Below, in pieces: positions 9,081 through 18,664 of a stretch of 64,000 nt of DNA (the first letter of the stretch is position 1; each line of letters begins with the position of its first letter). Below the pieces are notes generated by a model. The model did not search any database. It saw only the letters and a list, made by a program, of their open reading frames with translations, and had not been told where the DNA came from. The stretch comes from Tritrichomonas musculus (Eukaryota > Parabasalia > Tritrichomonadida > Tritrichomonadidae): positions 992,001-1,056,000 of the forward strand of contig JAPFFF010000021.1 in NCBI GenBank assembly GCA_039105265.1, read 5' to 3'. The translations under genes and the position numbers were made by a program.

Positions 9081-10166
9081 TTAAATCCACTTTTTTATTC
9101 CATTAGGTATATTTTTCTTCTTTGACCAGTAATCCACTTCAAGATTAGATAGCTTTGTTGGAGCACCTTCTCGTAAATTTTTAGCCGGTATGATGTCTTC
9201 TGTACCTTCGCTGTATTTAATTTTATATTTGTTCTTTGTTGTATCATAAGAAATAATCTTCTCCACAATACCTCTCTTGCCTCCCTTAAGTGTTTGAGCA
9301 ATATTTTTGTTTTGTGTCTTGATTAACCTATAACCCGGTAATTTATCTATTGACTCATCTTTGGACTTAATTATAAATTGGTTCCCAGCCTTTGAATCAA
9401 CTATATATGCTTCCTTGCTTACCTTGTTCCTGCGCTTCGAAAATGGCTCCTTGGCTTGAATAATTCTAACTCTATCATTTGGCTTAAAGTCATATGGATT
9501 GTTTTGCGACTTGGTTTTTACATATTCTTTTTCATCTTTCTCTGTCATCTCGTTTGGTATCTTATAGTCCAATGACCTGTGGGGAGAATTGTTGTATGAA
9601 TCTATTAAACTATCCATTTCTTTCTCATTGATGAACCTGTTCTCGCCTACCATGTCTCTAATCGTTCTCATGAACCTATTTATGATACCTAGTACATTAT
9701 GATTATTATCCTCGGTAGTAGTGTAAACAATATTTTTGGTCTTCATCAACTGTAATACATCATTGGACAAGTAAGCAGCATCCTGGTCTGATGTTATCGA
9801 ATAGACATCTGGCTCGTCCTCAAAAAATTTATTTAATGCCTTGACTACCTCTTTTGCACCTTTCCCCTTCATTGGATAACAATATGCTTTTCTTGTGTTA
9901 ATATTAATTAGCATCAAATAGTTGAGACCATCCTTTGTCTTATCATTGATGAATGTGTCCATTTGATATCCCCCAGAGTGTTTAGAATAGATATTCATAA
10001 ACTTTGCCTTTGGTACCTTTACATCATGTACTATCTTCCTTAAATAATCTAATGCGGCTTCTTCTGTGAATCCATATCGTTTTGCGAGTGGAACAAATTT
10101 AGAGGCAGATCTCCAAGGAAAAAAAGAATGAAGCTCATTAATTGTCTTAAAATGCTTTTTGTTCAT
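9081..10166 (-). CDS. Maverick retroviral-type integrase, DD35N
   Basis: A 361-aa RNase H-fold integrase of the Polinton type. An N-terminal helical region precedes the core. The first catalytic Asp is D70 (QMDTF) and the second is D127 (TSDQDAAY). The third position, 35 residues further, is N163 (GIINRFMRT), where retroviral-type integrases have Glu. The C-terminus has an SH3-like module (FKPNDRVRI, then EAYIVDS) and a chromo/Tudor-like segment (GGKRGIVEKII). It would join element ends to target DNA. Both other copies are collinear and share the Asn, so this is not a private mutation. It lies between the ATPase and the 416-aa gene. Confidence 0.92.
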   Translation of the reverse strand: MNKKHFKTINELHSFFPWRSASKFVPLAKRYGFTEEAALDYLRKIVHDVKVPKAKFMNIYSKHSGGYQMDTFINDKTKDGLNYLMLININTRKAYCYPMKGKGAKEVVKALNKFFEDEPDVYSITSDQDAAYLSNDVLQLMKTKNIVYTTTEDNNHNVLGIINRFMRTIRDMVGENRFINEKEMDSLIDSYNNSPHRSLDYKIPNEMTEKDEKEYVKTKSQNNPYDFKPNDRVRIIQAKEPFSKRRNKVSKEAYIVDSKAGNQFIIKSKDESIDKLPGYRLIKTQNKNIAQTLKGGKRGIVEKIISYDTTKNKYKIKYSEGTEDIIPAKNLREGAPTKLSNLEVDYWSKKKNIPNGIKKWI

Positions 10167-10177
10167 TTAAATTAGTC

Positions 10178-11428
10178 TTAAACATACATCAATTTCTTAT
10201 TGAATGGCATGAATTGCATTTCAATATAAAATGTTTCATTATTTGGTATCTTTACTGGTATCTGATTATGACGCCCTGAATAGAATTCTATCCAAAATCT
10301 TTGATCAGTTGAGTTTAGCTTGAAGTATTTGATTGGGTTAAATATAACTTTACTATTCCCTAAATATCCTTTTGATGATTGTTCTGCTATTGATGAATAT
10401 ATTTTGCAACTAACTCTATCCCACACGTCCTCAAATTGTATTTCTCTCATCCATATACCTTCATATCTCACTATATTTTCATTTTTGTCTTCAATAGGAT
10501 TATCTAAATCCATGTATTTGTTTGGATTATTTTGAAAAGGTTCAAAACCAACATTAAATACATCTGCTAAATCATAAATACTATTAACAGAATTATCTTG
10601 TATTCCATTTTTAAAAGGTCTTATACGAAAGCTGATTGATAGGTCAATATAAAATGGATTATTTTCATCTTCATTTAACTTTGAATACATTATTTCAATA
10701 AATTTCTTTTTGTTATAATCATAATATCCATCCATACCAACATCCTTTAAATCAAAAACAGGTTGTCCAACTAATTTTTTTGATTCCTCCAATTCCTCCT
10801 TTTTTCTTCCCAATTCCCAGCACTCATTATATAAAATCTGTCTTTGAAATGTTTTTTGTGCAATTTCATTTAAATCAACACTATTTGCTATTTCATTATC
10901 AAGTTGTAATGTTTCATTCATTTTCTTTTCTATTTCATCTTCTATTTTCTTTTTTTGTGTATCAATTGAAAAATGAAGAAATTTATTTAATGCAATAGGT
11001 GAAACATTATATTTTTCAAATTCAGGTCCCAAGAAATACCTCAAATCACTTAATATTTCTCTTAAATCTTTTTCAGTAGGAATCCAAGAAGTTACATTAT
11101 AAAATAATTCTGATTTCCTATCATTTGGAATGAGTAAATAAAGATCATCATATGTTTGATTTGGGTTATTTAGCTTTAAGTCATCATAATCTTTCTTATA
11201 ATATTTTCTGATTCCTATTGTATAAGAAATTTTTCTTCTTCTACTATTTGTCCATATATTTCTTACGCCTATTATTGATTCCCCTCTATTTGAAGTAACC
11301 CAATCTTGAGGATAATTAAAATAAAAACGATTAGGTCTTGTTTTATCTCGTTCCCCATCTTCTAAAAAGTAAGCATATTCAATTGGTATAGGTGTTTGTT
11401 CTTCTGTAGGATTTAGTGTTGGATACAT
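10178..11428 (-). CDS. Conserved 416-aa protein, penton/minor capsid candidate
   Basis: This is the most terminal gene of the structural block, equivalent to 25034-26365 (broken) and 34050-35270. Conserved ends are beta-rich: NRFYFNYPQDWVTSNRGE and GVRNIW near the N-terminus, then FNPIKYFKLNS, RFWIEFYSGRHNQIPV and a final FYIEMQF. The middle is Glu/Lys-rich and coiled-coil-like at about 160-220. A jelly-roll-like minor capsid role is a guess from strand pattern and position. The start at 11428 (MYPTLNP) is chosen because copy 2 opens with the same residues; the 10-codon upstream extension lacks an ATG. Confidence 0.7.
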   Translation of the reverse strand: MYPTLNPTEEQTPIPIEYAYFLEDGERDKTRPNRFYFNYPQDWVTSNRGESIIGVRNIWTNSRRRKISYTIGIRKYYKKDYDDLKLNNPNQTYDDLYLLIPNDRKSELFYNVTSWIPTEKDLREILSDLRYFLGPEFEKYNVSPIALNKFLHFSIDTQKKKIEDEIEKKMNETLQLDNEIANSVDLNEIAQKTFQRQILYNECWELGRKKEELEESKKLVGQPVFDLKDVGMDGYYDYNKKKFIEIMYSKLNEDENNPFYIDLSISFRIRPFKNGIQDNSVNSIYDLADVFNVGFEPFQNNPNKYMDLDNPIEDKNENIVRYEGIWMREIQFEDVWDRVSCKIYSSIAEQSSKGYLGNSKVIFNPIKYFKLNSTDQRFWIEFYSGRHNQIPVKIPNNETFYIEMQFMPFNKKLMYV

Positions 11429-12582
11429 TTTTATAAAAATATAAAAACAAAAGTGCAAAAACCAACCCTGAGAGGCCTTTTTCTGAATTACTTATAAAAG
11501 AGATCTACTCCAAATGAAATCCTTATTGAAAGGAGCCGTCCGTTAACTAGGGGAAGTTAATGGCCTCGATCAGGAAGATGGAAACTTAACTCAATAAGTT
11601 TTTTGTTTGCGGAATAATTGTTAACGAACAACTCACAACTTGGCCACAAATCCAAGTTTTCACAGATTTCACTCAAAGTCCACTCTTTCTCATAACTCAG
11701 AAAAAATGCGTTCCGGATATATGTCGAACCTAGGATGTTAGGTAGGGAGTTTAACCATTACGACACACGCATAGACAAAGATGGAAACTCGATTTTGAAT
11801 AAATATAAAACCAAATAAATATTGAAATATATTGTAATAACTCAAATAATATATTCAGAATTTAGTTTTAAAAATAAACCATCCGAAAATATTCTTGTAT
11901 GGGGTCATAGCTCAATGGAAATAATTGGTGGAAAGTTACATGGTTCGAAAAATAGAAAGTCCGACATTTTTTATAAAAATTAATTTTAATAAATTATAAC
12001 CATAAACTTGTAAAAATAATAAAAAATTTTATCTATCAATTTATTAATAAAATTTTCTTTCACAAATATTATAATTTTAAAGGAAAAAATTTTATTTCTC
12101 AAATTTGGATGAAAATTTTAAGGTTGTTACTGTACAGTAAGTGTACAATGACTGTACAGTAAGTGTACAGTAATTGTACAGTACCAAAATTTATATTCAA
12201 AAGTGGAACAAAATTTTTGAAAAATTAATTAAAATTTATATTCAAAAAGAGAAAAATAATATTAAAATATCTTGGTGTCTAGTTAACTTTTTAAGAATAT
12301 TTTTATAAAATCTTTGCAAAATATTTGAGAGAAAAAATTAAATCGATCAAAACTCAATTTTTCGGGGTCGTGCCTATACAAGAAATACCGTATTTTCGGG
12401 TGTAGAATTCAAAAAACACTATTAGAAAGCTCAAAAACTACTCCATACCTTGGAAATGACATTGGTGGAATGGTGAAAGTAGATAGGGTGTACTTACGAT
12501 AGGTTTTCAGAGGGTATTTGGCCGGGTAGCGAGGCCCAAGCGAAGGTGTACCTGAGCTTGGTGGCGAGCAGGTTAGGATGGG
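11429..12582. other. Gene-free AT-rich boundary between Maverick copies
   Basis: About 1.15 kb without a credible ORF. It holds tRNA-like fragments that do not fold (near 11720-11780 and 11900-11965), a phased TGTACA array (12131-12180), and a GC-rich hairpin series starting near 12510 that leads into the truncated giant-protein fragment. The end of copy 1 should lie here, but I see no terminal repeat matching another position. Confidence 0.6.
12131..12180. repeat. Five TGTACA palindromes phased at 11 bp
   Basis: TGTACA starts at 12131, 12142, 12153, 12164 and 12175, exactly 11 bp apart each time, within an AT-rich non-coding stretch. The spacing is one helical turn, so all sites face the same side of the DNA. 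The unit is roughly CTGTACAGTAAG with small variations. Confidence 0.9.
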
Positions 12583-12611
12583 ATGAAGAATGAATCCCAG
12601 CCTAACGTATA
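12510..12611. other. GC-rich hairpins at a truncation junction
   Basis: A series of inverted repeats in otherwise AT-rich DNA: CCAAGC...GCTTGG, then a stem GTTAGG-TGGGAT paired with ATCCCA-CCTAAC. It is followed at once by CGTATACTACTT, where homology to the giant protein of copy 3 begins. A similar hairpin plus the same 12 bases sits at 26609-26647. Confidence 0.7.
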
Positions 12612-14178
12612 CTACTTAGGCTTTCAAACAAGTCAAGGAGGTACAAAAGAAGGATATGATATTGAAGCAATAAGGTGCTATAAGATGAATAATGCTACTA
12701 ATAAATTAGAAACTAGTGCTATTGATGAACTCTACCTTGATATTACCCTTGAAGGTTCTAAAAATGCTAATAGGTTCTCAGTTCGACCTACTGGAAAAGA
12801 AGGTAATGGAGGAGACAAGGTATGGTTGTTCTTAAATGGTGTACTTGATTCATGTGAAAAGCTTGAATATACATATGCAGCTTCGACTACTAATGACTCA
12901 AGGGATATTAAGATATATTTAGCTGATGAATATGTTGACCCAATAGATGAGGTTCATTGGGATTCAACTACTAACCCATTCGAGTATATCATTAAGCAGC
13001 AATTTTATGAAGTATCCCCAAATCCTAATGGGGCAACAACCTTATATACTGATTATAATATTACCTCCTCTAAGATAATAACAGCTGATAATATTACTAC
13101 TATGAGGAGTGATTTAAACTTAGTTACCAATAATGTAGATGTTATTAGCTATGATGTTAACGAAATGAACACTGTTATGGAAAGCCTAAAAGGTAGAGTC
13201 TCAAGGACTGAACAAGTTACTCAACATCTGGAGGATGATGTAGATAATTTACGTATAGTCTCATGGACTGCATTAGCTTTTGGGGTTGCAGGTACTGCAG
13301 GGTCAATAGGTTCTATTGGTATGCAGCTATTTCCAGATGGTATAAGCTTTCCTACCATAAAAGGTGGAGGATTCCTTAAAAGGTTATTCTCGCGTAACTC
13401 AACCAAAGGGATGAGTGATTTGGTTAGATATAGCATTAACTTCATGTCAGGTACTACAGCAAGAAGCATAACCAAAGATATAACACCTATAATTACCTGG
13501 TGTGAGGAAGAGTATAAGCAACTTGATGAACTACCTTTTACTGATGAGAATGATAACCCTGATGCTGGAACCTTGACATTAAGTGGTGCTATGGATATCA
13601 ACAATATGTTTAGTGACTCACTCAAGCCTTGTTTCAAGTTGTTAGCTGAGAAGGTCAATGAGCTAGAGGCAGAGTTTGATAATTACCATACTGTGGATGA
13701 AGCTAATGAAGGTCTAGAAGTACTTATACGTAGGATAGAAACATTAGAGGGTGAAAATATCGCATTAAAAGATACTATAGCAGCAATGGAAGCTAGGTTA
13801 ACTGCATTAGCGAATATATTAACGCGAATTAAGTATACATTCAGCGTACCAAATAGTACTAGCATTCGTTACCAATTCGAACAACCATTTGATGCATATG
13901 AAGCAACCCTCTATTTGACATATCATGAAAACAAAAATAATGTTACCAGTGAAAAAGAAATTAAAATTAATATATCATTCAATGTTAAAAATTCACCTAT
14001 GTTTGAATATCAATACGAGCCAAATAAGATCTGGTTAAATAATAATGAATTTCCATTAAGTAGTAGCAATTTAATGGTCAATCCAACCGCTAATTTCATA
14101 TTGATTGGTGGGTCATTCTTTTCATCAAATGGTATCTTAGCTGAAGATAATACCAAGAATGAAATACATTCATTATAA
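12583..14178 (+). pseudogene. Fragment of the giant duplicated protein (C-terminal portion)
   Basis: A 531-aa open frame that matches the second half of the 2368-aa protein at 41338-48444. It shares DPIDEVHWDSTTNPFEYI, the KQQFYEVSPNPN block, TADNITTMRSDLNLVTNN, a coiled-coil near residues 365-420, and the C-terminal beta-rich knob ending NTKNEIHSL. Homology starts at about residue 8, right after a hairpin junction, so the first codons are not original sequence. Compared with copy 3 it also lacks several hundred residues between the GG-rich region and the coiled-coil. It is open but truncated; expression is uncertain. Confidence 0.8.
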
Positions 14179-14189
14179 GGAGGTAGGTA

Positions 14190-14340
14190 CGAGATTCTCG
14201 GGGCAGGTACCTGTGCCGTTTCATAGATGGGCGGTTGTGGGGTGGGGTACCTGTGCCGTTTCATAGATGGTAGGCGTTGAGGTGGGTGGGTGGGAATTAG
14301 GGGTGGGGCCCCTGTGCCGTTTCATTGATGGTGGACAGTA
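14190..14340. repeat. Three copies of a GTGCCGTTTCATAGATGG repeat
   Basis: The segment CCTGTGCCGTTTCATAGATGG occurs three times (the last with CATTGATGG), separated by G-rich spacers such as GGTGGGTGGGTGGG. The first copy contains the palindrome CAGGTACCTG. GC content is far above the surroundings. No coding frame is apparent. Confidence 0.8.
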
Positions 14341-14341
14341 G

Positions 14342-14506
14342 TGAGAACAAAAATATTTTTTTTTCTTTTCTTTTTTTTTATTTTTCTTTTCTTTTTCTTT
14401 TCTTTTTTGACTAGTTCGTGTTGACGCGTGGGCAGCCTGTGCCCCGCGGAAACCGACTAGTATATACTACTAGAATCTCCAAATAGACATCCCGAAGGGA
14501 GTAGCA
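14342..14506. other. Polypyrimidine tract and GC hairpin at a PolB breakpoint
   Basis: 14349-14407 is almost pure T/C on the plus strand. It is followed by GACTAGT...CGACTAGT inverted arms enclosing GGGCAGCCTGTGCCC (a 5-bp stem), then TATATACTACTA. PolB homology starts about 50 bp later. The arrangement resembles the other GC-hairpin junctions in this window. Confidence 0.6.
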
Positions 14507-16377
14507 ATGCCTCGCATTGATATAATGAAGTATGCTATTTATTACTGTAAACTAGATTGTATAGTATTGATGAAGGGTGTAGAGAAATTTAATAGAGACC
14601 TCATAGAAGTATTTAAACAGACAAAGACAGATATGTTGGATGTACATAATTTCATTTCCATATCTTCCATTGGTTATTATTATGCATACAGATTTGGATG
14701 CTTTGATGATTGCTACCAGTTAAGTGGAAAACCACAGAATTTTATCCAACGTTGCGTTAGTGGTGGAAGAACAATGACTGCTAACAATGAAAAGCAATAT
14801 GTTGAAGAGAGATTACAAGATTTTGATGCTGTATCTTTATATCCATCAGCAATGAGTATTATGTCTGGTGTACCAAAAGGAATCCCAAAAGTAATCCCAT
14901 CAGATATATTAACAGAGGAGTTATTAGATTTTGACCAGTTCTTTGCAGAAATAAATATTAAGAAAATAAAATGCAAATCATCTAGTCCATATAAATTTGG
15001 ACAAGTATTTAGTAGAAATGAACAGGGCTTAAAAATATTTACCAACAATCCAATAGACCATTACTATATTGACAAAAGGGCTTTCATGGATTTGATGGAG
15101 TTTTATGATTTTGATTATGAGTTCATTCGAGGGTATTATTTTGATGAAGGATTTAATAACAAGATTAATATCTTCATCGAGAAATTATTTAATCTCAGGA
15201 GGAAATATCAAGATGCTAATAATCCATTGCAACAAACTATTAAATTACTCTTGAATTCCATATATGGTAAATCTATATTAAAAGCAACCACAACGGAAAC
15301 AAAATGTATTCCAAAAAATAAAGCCATAAAATATATTTGGAAGAATTATAATTACATCACGGAGATAATAGAGAATAAGTCAATTGATAATGTATATGTT
15401 AAAAAAGTAAAGCCTATAAATAATCATTTCAATCTACCACATTTTGGTGCAAGTGTTTTGTCATGGAGTAAGCATTTGATGAATAGGGATTAGGAAAAAA
15501 ATTCCAACTTGGAATTTCCAAGTTTTTTTTATTTCACATGTCAAGAAAACTTGGAATTTCCAAGTTTTTTTTTTTTTTTTGCATGGTAAATGAATCGTAT
15601 ATTGTTATTAAAGTGTTGATAGCGGTAAATTTGCATTTGTTTTTGTATTTTGAGAAGCATGGCGTAATGATATCAGTATCAGCATTTTAAGATTTGGATG
15701 AAATGCACGAAAAAAATTGCCAAATGATATTGATAACTTATTATATTAAAGTATTAACGCGTTTTTTATCATTTTGTTCTTGCTATTGTTGAAGAAAAGC
15801 TCAGGAAAAAAAAAACTTGGAATTTCCAAGTTTTCTTGACATGTGAAATAAAAAAAACTTGGAAATTCCAAGTTGGAATTTTTTTCCGCATCCGATGAAT
15901 AGGGTAATAAGTTCAGCAGAGCAGAATGGAATAGATATTTATTATACAGATACTGATTCCATCCATGTTAAAGAAAGTGATGTACCAAGGATTGCAGAGG
16001 TGGTTAAGAAAAAATATGGAAGAGAATTGATTGGTAAAAAGATGACACAGCTCCATTGCGATTTTGATTCATTTAATGGCGCAGTTGGTAATGTTTATTC
16101 ACGTAAATTAATAGCACTAGGAAAGAAGAGTTATCTGGATATATTAGTTGATGAAAAAGGGAATGAAGGATTACATATTAGATTAAAGGGCGTGCCTAAG
16201 CAATGCATATTAAATAAAGCAAAACGAATGGGAATCACAGTTGAAGAGTTGTATGAAAGGATGTACCAGGGAGAGGAAATCATTTTTAATCTTCTTGATG
16301 GTGCCAATTGTTTTAGAAAATCATCTTCGTATCAACAAATTAATTTGCCTGTGTTTGAACGAAGAATCAAATTTTAA
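14507..16377 (+). pseudogene. PolB C-terminal half, interrupted by a MITE
   Basis: A protein-primed PolB from exonuclease motif III onward. It shows YYCKLDC (exo III), the conserved CVSGGRTMTANNEK region, motif A DFDAVSLYPS, motif B LLLNSIYGKS, then after the insertion motif C YTDTDS and the family C-terminus at 16377. The N-terminal half (terminal-protein-side and exo I/II) is missing; the ATG at 14507 belongs to sequence joined at the breakpoint. A 407-bp element at 15487-15893 splits the frame. Its 9-bp target duplication lies in the codons after the conserved Ser-Lys-His. Apart from that insertion both halves are open, so the insertion may be fairly recent. Confidence 0.9.
15487..15893. 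mobile_element. 407-bp MULE-like MITE inserted in PolB
   Basis: The insertion starts GGATTAGGAAAAAAATTCC and ends with its near-exact reverse complement (CCGCATCC at the very end). Terminal inverted repeats run about 88 bp with two mismatches near the tips. A 9-bp direct repeat, GATGAATAG, flanks it at 15478-15486 and 15894-15902. Each arm carries two CTTGGAATTTCCAAG near-palindromes. No ORF lies inside. The 9-bp duplication is typical of Mutator-like elements, so this is called a MULE-derived MITE. Confidence 0.88.
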
Positions 16378-16424
16378 TTTAATAGCGTTTCATAATTTTT
16401 TTCGAAATTTTATTTCCTCATCAA

Positions 16425-17246
16425 ATGAACCAAGGGTTAGATTACGAGAAATTATTACGAGAGGCTATCCAAGAAATTAATTTACTCAGAGACGAAAATG
16501 AAAAATTAAAAGCAGAGATAAAACAATTGAATGAGTCATTATATGAAAATGATGAATGGAATGCAGGTATAATATCAAATCTCAAGAATGAAATGAAGGA
16601 ATTAAAACAGAGGGTGGAAAATTTGGAGAATACAGTTGATTATGATGATGGGATAGTATATCCAGAAGCACAGACAGAAGGGGAGGCAGAATGGTTTGAT
16701 TTGAAAACAGATGATGATTATGAGATAAAAAATATATACCCCTATGATATTAGACGAAAGAAAGATGATAAGATAATTGGTGAATACTTTGATAAAAAGA
16801 GTGGATATATCAAAATACATTTGGGAAAAAAATGTCATCAGAAGCATATTATTGTAGCCAAACATTTCATTCCCAATCCAGACAACCTCCCAATAGTTGA
16901 CCACATAAACCATATAAAAACAGATTACCATACAAATAATCTACGATGGGTATCAGCTAAAGATAACAGTAGAAACAAATCATCACACAAAGGTGTTGTG
17001 TATGAATATGTCGATACAATACCAGATGATGCTATGAAAGTGGACACATATGGAAAACACAGATTTGATAATTATTATTTCTATGACAACATCTTCTATT
17101 TCTACACTGGAATCAACTACAGGAAGCTACATATAAATGATAATAAATGGGGAAATAAATGGGTATATTTAATTAGTGAAGAAGGTATAAATGTATCAGT
17201 GATGTATAGCAAATTTAAGAAAGAGCATGATATACCAATCGAGTAA
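16425..17246 (+). CDS. Coiled-coil HNH endonuclease (273 aa)
   Basis: Residues 1-70 form a strong coiled-coil (LLREAIQEINLLRDENEKLK and later heptads). A NUMOD4-like strand region follows (YEIKNIYPYDIRRKKDDK). The HNH core is QKHIIVAKHFIPNP, IVDHINHIKTDYH and NNLRWVSAKDNSRN at about 140-185. It is the only HNH gene here with an added coiled-coil, which may give oligomerisation or a partner contact. It lies 47 bp downstream of PolB on the same strand, in the place where copy 1 has its 347-aa cassette. The start sits in ATCAAATG, the context also seen in copy 3. It looks intact. Confidence 0.85.
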   Translation: MNQGLDYEKLLREAIQEINLLRDENEKLKAEIKQLNESLYENDEWNAGIISNLKNEMKELKQRVENLENTVDYDDGIVYPEAQTEGEAEWFDLKTDDDYEIKNIYPYDIRRKKDDKIIGEYFDKKSGYIKIHLGKKCHQKHIIVAKHFIPNPDNLPIVDHINHIKTDYHTNNLRWVSAKDNSRNKSSHKGVVYEYVDTIPDDAMKVDTYGKHRFDNYYFYDNIFYFYTGINYRKLHINDNKWGNKWVYLISEEGINVSVMYSKFKKEHDIPIE

Positions 17247-17278
17247 GCAAAAAAAAAATTTTACCATCTAGATATTTT

Positions 17279-17623
17279 TTATGCCTTGACCAATTGTGCT
17301 AACTTCTTTAATTCCTCTAGCTCAGCCTTCTTTCTTAGCCTATATTCTTTTTGTTGCTTACGTCTTGCTTCTAATCGTTCCTCTGGGGTATTGTATTTGC
17401 TTTTTCTACCTCGCTTCTGTTTTTCAGGTGCGGTTGCCTCAATTAATTTTAATGCTGCCTTTTCTGCATCAGCTTCACAGGCTTTGCCTGGGCCAGCGAA
17501 GCTGTCATTAACCTCTCCCTCTAGTATATTTAACAAGTTCTCTTCTGATTTAGATTTGGATAGTTTCTTTACGATGTCTGTTTTGTTGAATTGTGTAAGA
17601 TCTAATTTATTAGTCATTTCCAT
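17279..17623 (-). CDS. AT-hook/bZIP-like basic DNA-binding protein
   Basis: A 114-aa protein. The N-terminus (LDLTQFNKTDIVKKLSKSKS) is shared with copy 1. The C-terminal half has a KRGRKSKY AT-hook and TPEERLEARRKQQKEYRLRK, a basic region leading into a short Leu-containing helix, similar to a bZIP basic region. It is probably a sequence-nonspecific or regulatory DNA binder; the role is inferred. Residues encoded around 17478-17504 (Gly/Ala/Pro-rich) come from a GC-rich double hairpin absent from copy 1. It converges with the HNH gene at 16425. A second in-frame ATG two codons downstream is equally possible as start. Confidence 0.75.
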   Translation of the reverse strand: MEMTNKLDLTQFNKTDIVKKLSKSKSEENLLNILEGEVNDSFAGPGKACEADAEKAALKLIEATAPEKQKRGRKSKYNTPEERLEARRKQQKEYRLRKKAELEELKKLAQLVKA

Positions 17624-17653
17624 TGAAGAAAAAAATTAAAAAATAAAATGAAG

Positions 17654-18181
17654 CTACATATTAATACAGTATTTCAAACACAGATGATATTTGTTAATTA
17701 ATTCATTATATTCTCTATTGTATACTTGTTTGAAATCTGTGCATACCTCTCCATTATCATTCACTATTTTAATATTTTCTATCTTTCTAATTGGATTTTC
17801 TTTACCTGCACAACATCCTATGTCTTCATCAAGGCCTACCTCAACTGATTCTGCTTTTATGATGGCTTTGATAATATTAGACAAAGCTGTAGCTGGTACG
17901 ATGATACAATTTTTGGAAACCAGATTAGATAGCAAAGCCTTATCTTGATTCAACAATATATTGGCATATGTTTCAAGAATGACATATTTAACATCTTTTG
18001 CCTCATCCTCTGGATTTTCATCTAGTTCAACATTTCTTGTAATAATAATTTCTTCTTTTCCATCATCTCTTTTGTTAATGATGATATTGTTATTGATATT
18101 TGATGTTGATTGGGCAGCAGCTTGGGGTTCTAATGATAAATTAGCATTTATTCCTTGATTATTTGCTCGTTTCTTAATCAT
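17654..18181 (-). CDS. Conserved 175-aa Maverick protein, copy 2
   Basis: Collinear with the genes at 2635-3162 and 40575-41099, from MIKKR to the C-terminal YHLCLKY, with the same GCCAGK loop. No lesion is visible. Of the copy 2 genes this is one of the few that look undamaged. The Asn-rich N-terminal segment (STSNINNNIIINKRDDGKEE) is almost identical to copy 1. Function is unknown. Confidence 0.8.
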   Translation of the reverse strand: MIKKRANNQGINANLSLEPQAAAQSTSNINNNIIINKRDDGKEEIIITRNVELDENPEDEAKDVKYVILETYANILLNQDKALLSNLVSKNCIIVPATALSNIIKAIIKAESVEVGLDEDIGCCAGKENPIRKIENIKIVNDNGEVCTDFKQVYNREYNELINKYHLCLKYCINM

Positions 18182-18244
18182 TTGTTTCCCAAAAAAATCT
18201 TTTAATTAATAGATAATATTCTCTATTTTAACTTTATGTTGTGG

Positions 18245-18634
18245 TCAATAAATGACTCTACCTTTATCTTTTTCATCAGCTCTTCCTTGTATCTCCCCTA
18301 ATTTATCAGGTTTATTTAAATATGGTGGAAGGGTTGGTGCTTTGGGAGCCTTATCTTTTTTTAAATAATATCCTCCATCTGTAATGCTAACTGGTGGTTC
18401 ATGCAATGGTTTTGTTCTATGTTGATTACTCTTTGGTGGTCTCACAGGTTTATTTTCCATATATTTAGTTGGAGGTCTATTGTAATATGGATTAAATGTG
18501 ACTGCATATGTATTGTCATTAGAGAAAATTCCAAAATGATTAAATCCAACTGTATGTTCTGTCTTGGTTCCTTCGTTAAACATTTCTCCTTCTGATCCAA
18601 TAATGGCTGAATTTGGATTTCTGTATTTATTCAT
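18245..18634 (-). CDS. Conserved proline/lysine-rich protein, copy 2
   Basis: A 129-aa equivalent of 3815-4243, with the same N-terminal EMFNEGTKT, FGIFSNDNTYAVTFNP and GGYYLKKDKAPKAP blocks. The C-terminus stops about 13 residues earlier than in copy 1, after GRADEKDKGR, perhaps by a stop in the last segment. Function is unknown; a minor structural role is possible from context. Confidence 0.7.
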   Translation of the reverse strand: MNKYRNPNSAIIGSEGEMFNEGTKTEHTVGFNHFGIFSNDNTYAVTFNPYYNRPPTKYMENKPVRPPKSNQHRTKPLHEPPVSITDGGYYLKKDKAPKAPTLPPYLNKPDKLGEIQGRADEKDKGRVIY

Positions 18635-18664
18635 TTCCTTTCCAAAAAAATTTTTTAATTCCCT

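Larger units (their letters stand above)
1..11460. mobile_element. Maverick/Polinton copy 1 (left part outside window)
   Basis: This block holds a PolB C-terminus on the plus strand converging on a minus-strand cluster of basic protein, 175-aa protein, HNH, capsid, ATPase, integrase and a 416-aa protein. That gene order matches copy 3 (33800-56200) read in reverse. The left end lies before the window. I could not find a terminal inverted repeat at the right end, so the boundary just past the 416-aa gene is approximate. PolB and the basic-protein gene are broken, so this copy is probably not autonomous, although its capsid, ATPase and integrase genes are open. Confidence 0.8.

Noticed and set aside
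11716-11780. tRNA-like sequence on the minus strand (TAATGGTTAAAC ... AGGTTCGAC)
   Set aside because: Box-like motifs are present, but the segment is about 63 nt, and the acceptor and other stems do not pair.
11899-11970. tRNA-like 5' half (GGGGTCATAGCTCAATGG) with GGTTCGA downstream
   Set aside because: No complementary 3' acceptor strand, and the T-arm does not close; only box similarity.
12510-12600. HDV-like or hammerhead ribozyme
   Set aside because: Stems exist, but I could not place the conserved catalytic core of either class.
12510-12611. Helitron 3' end (hairpin followed by CTRR)
   Set aside because: The hairpin is followed by CGTATACTACTT, not a CTRR-T end, and no Rep/helicase gene is present.
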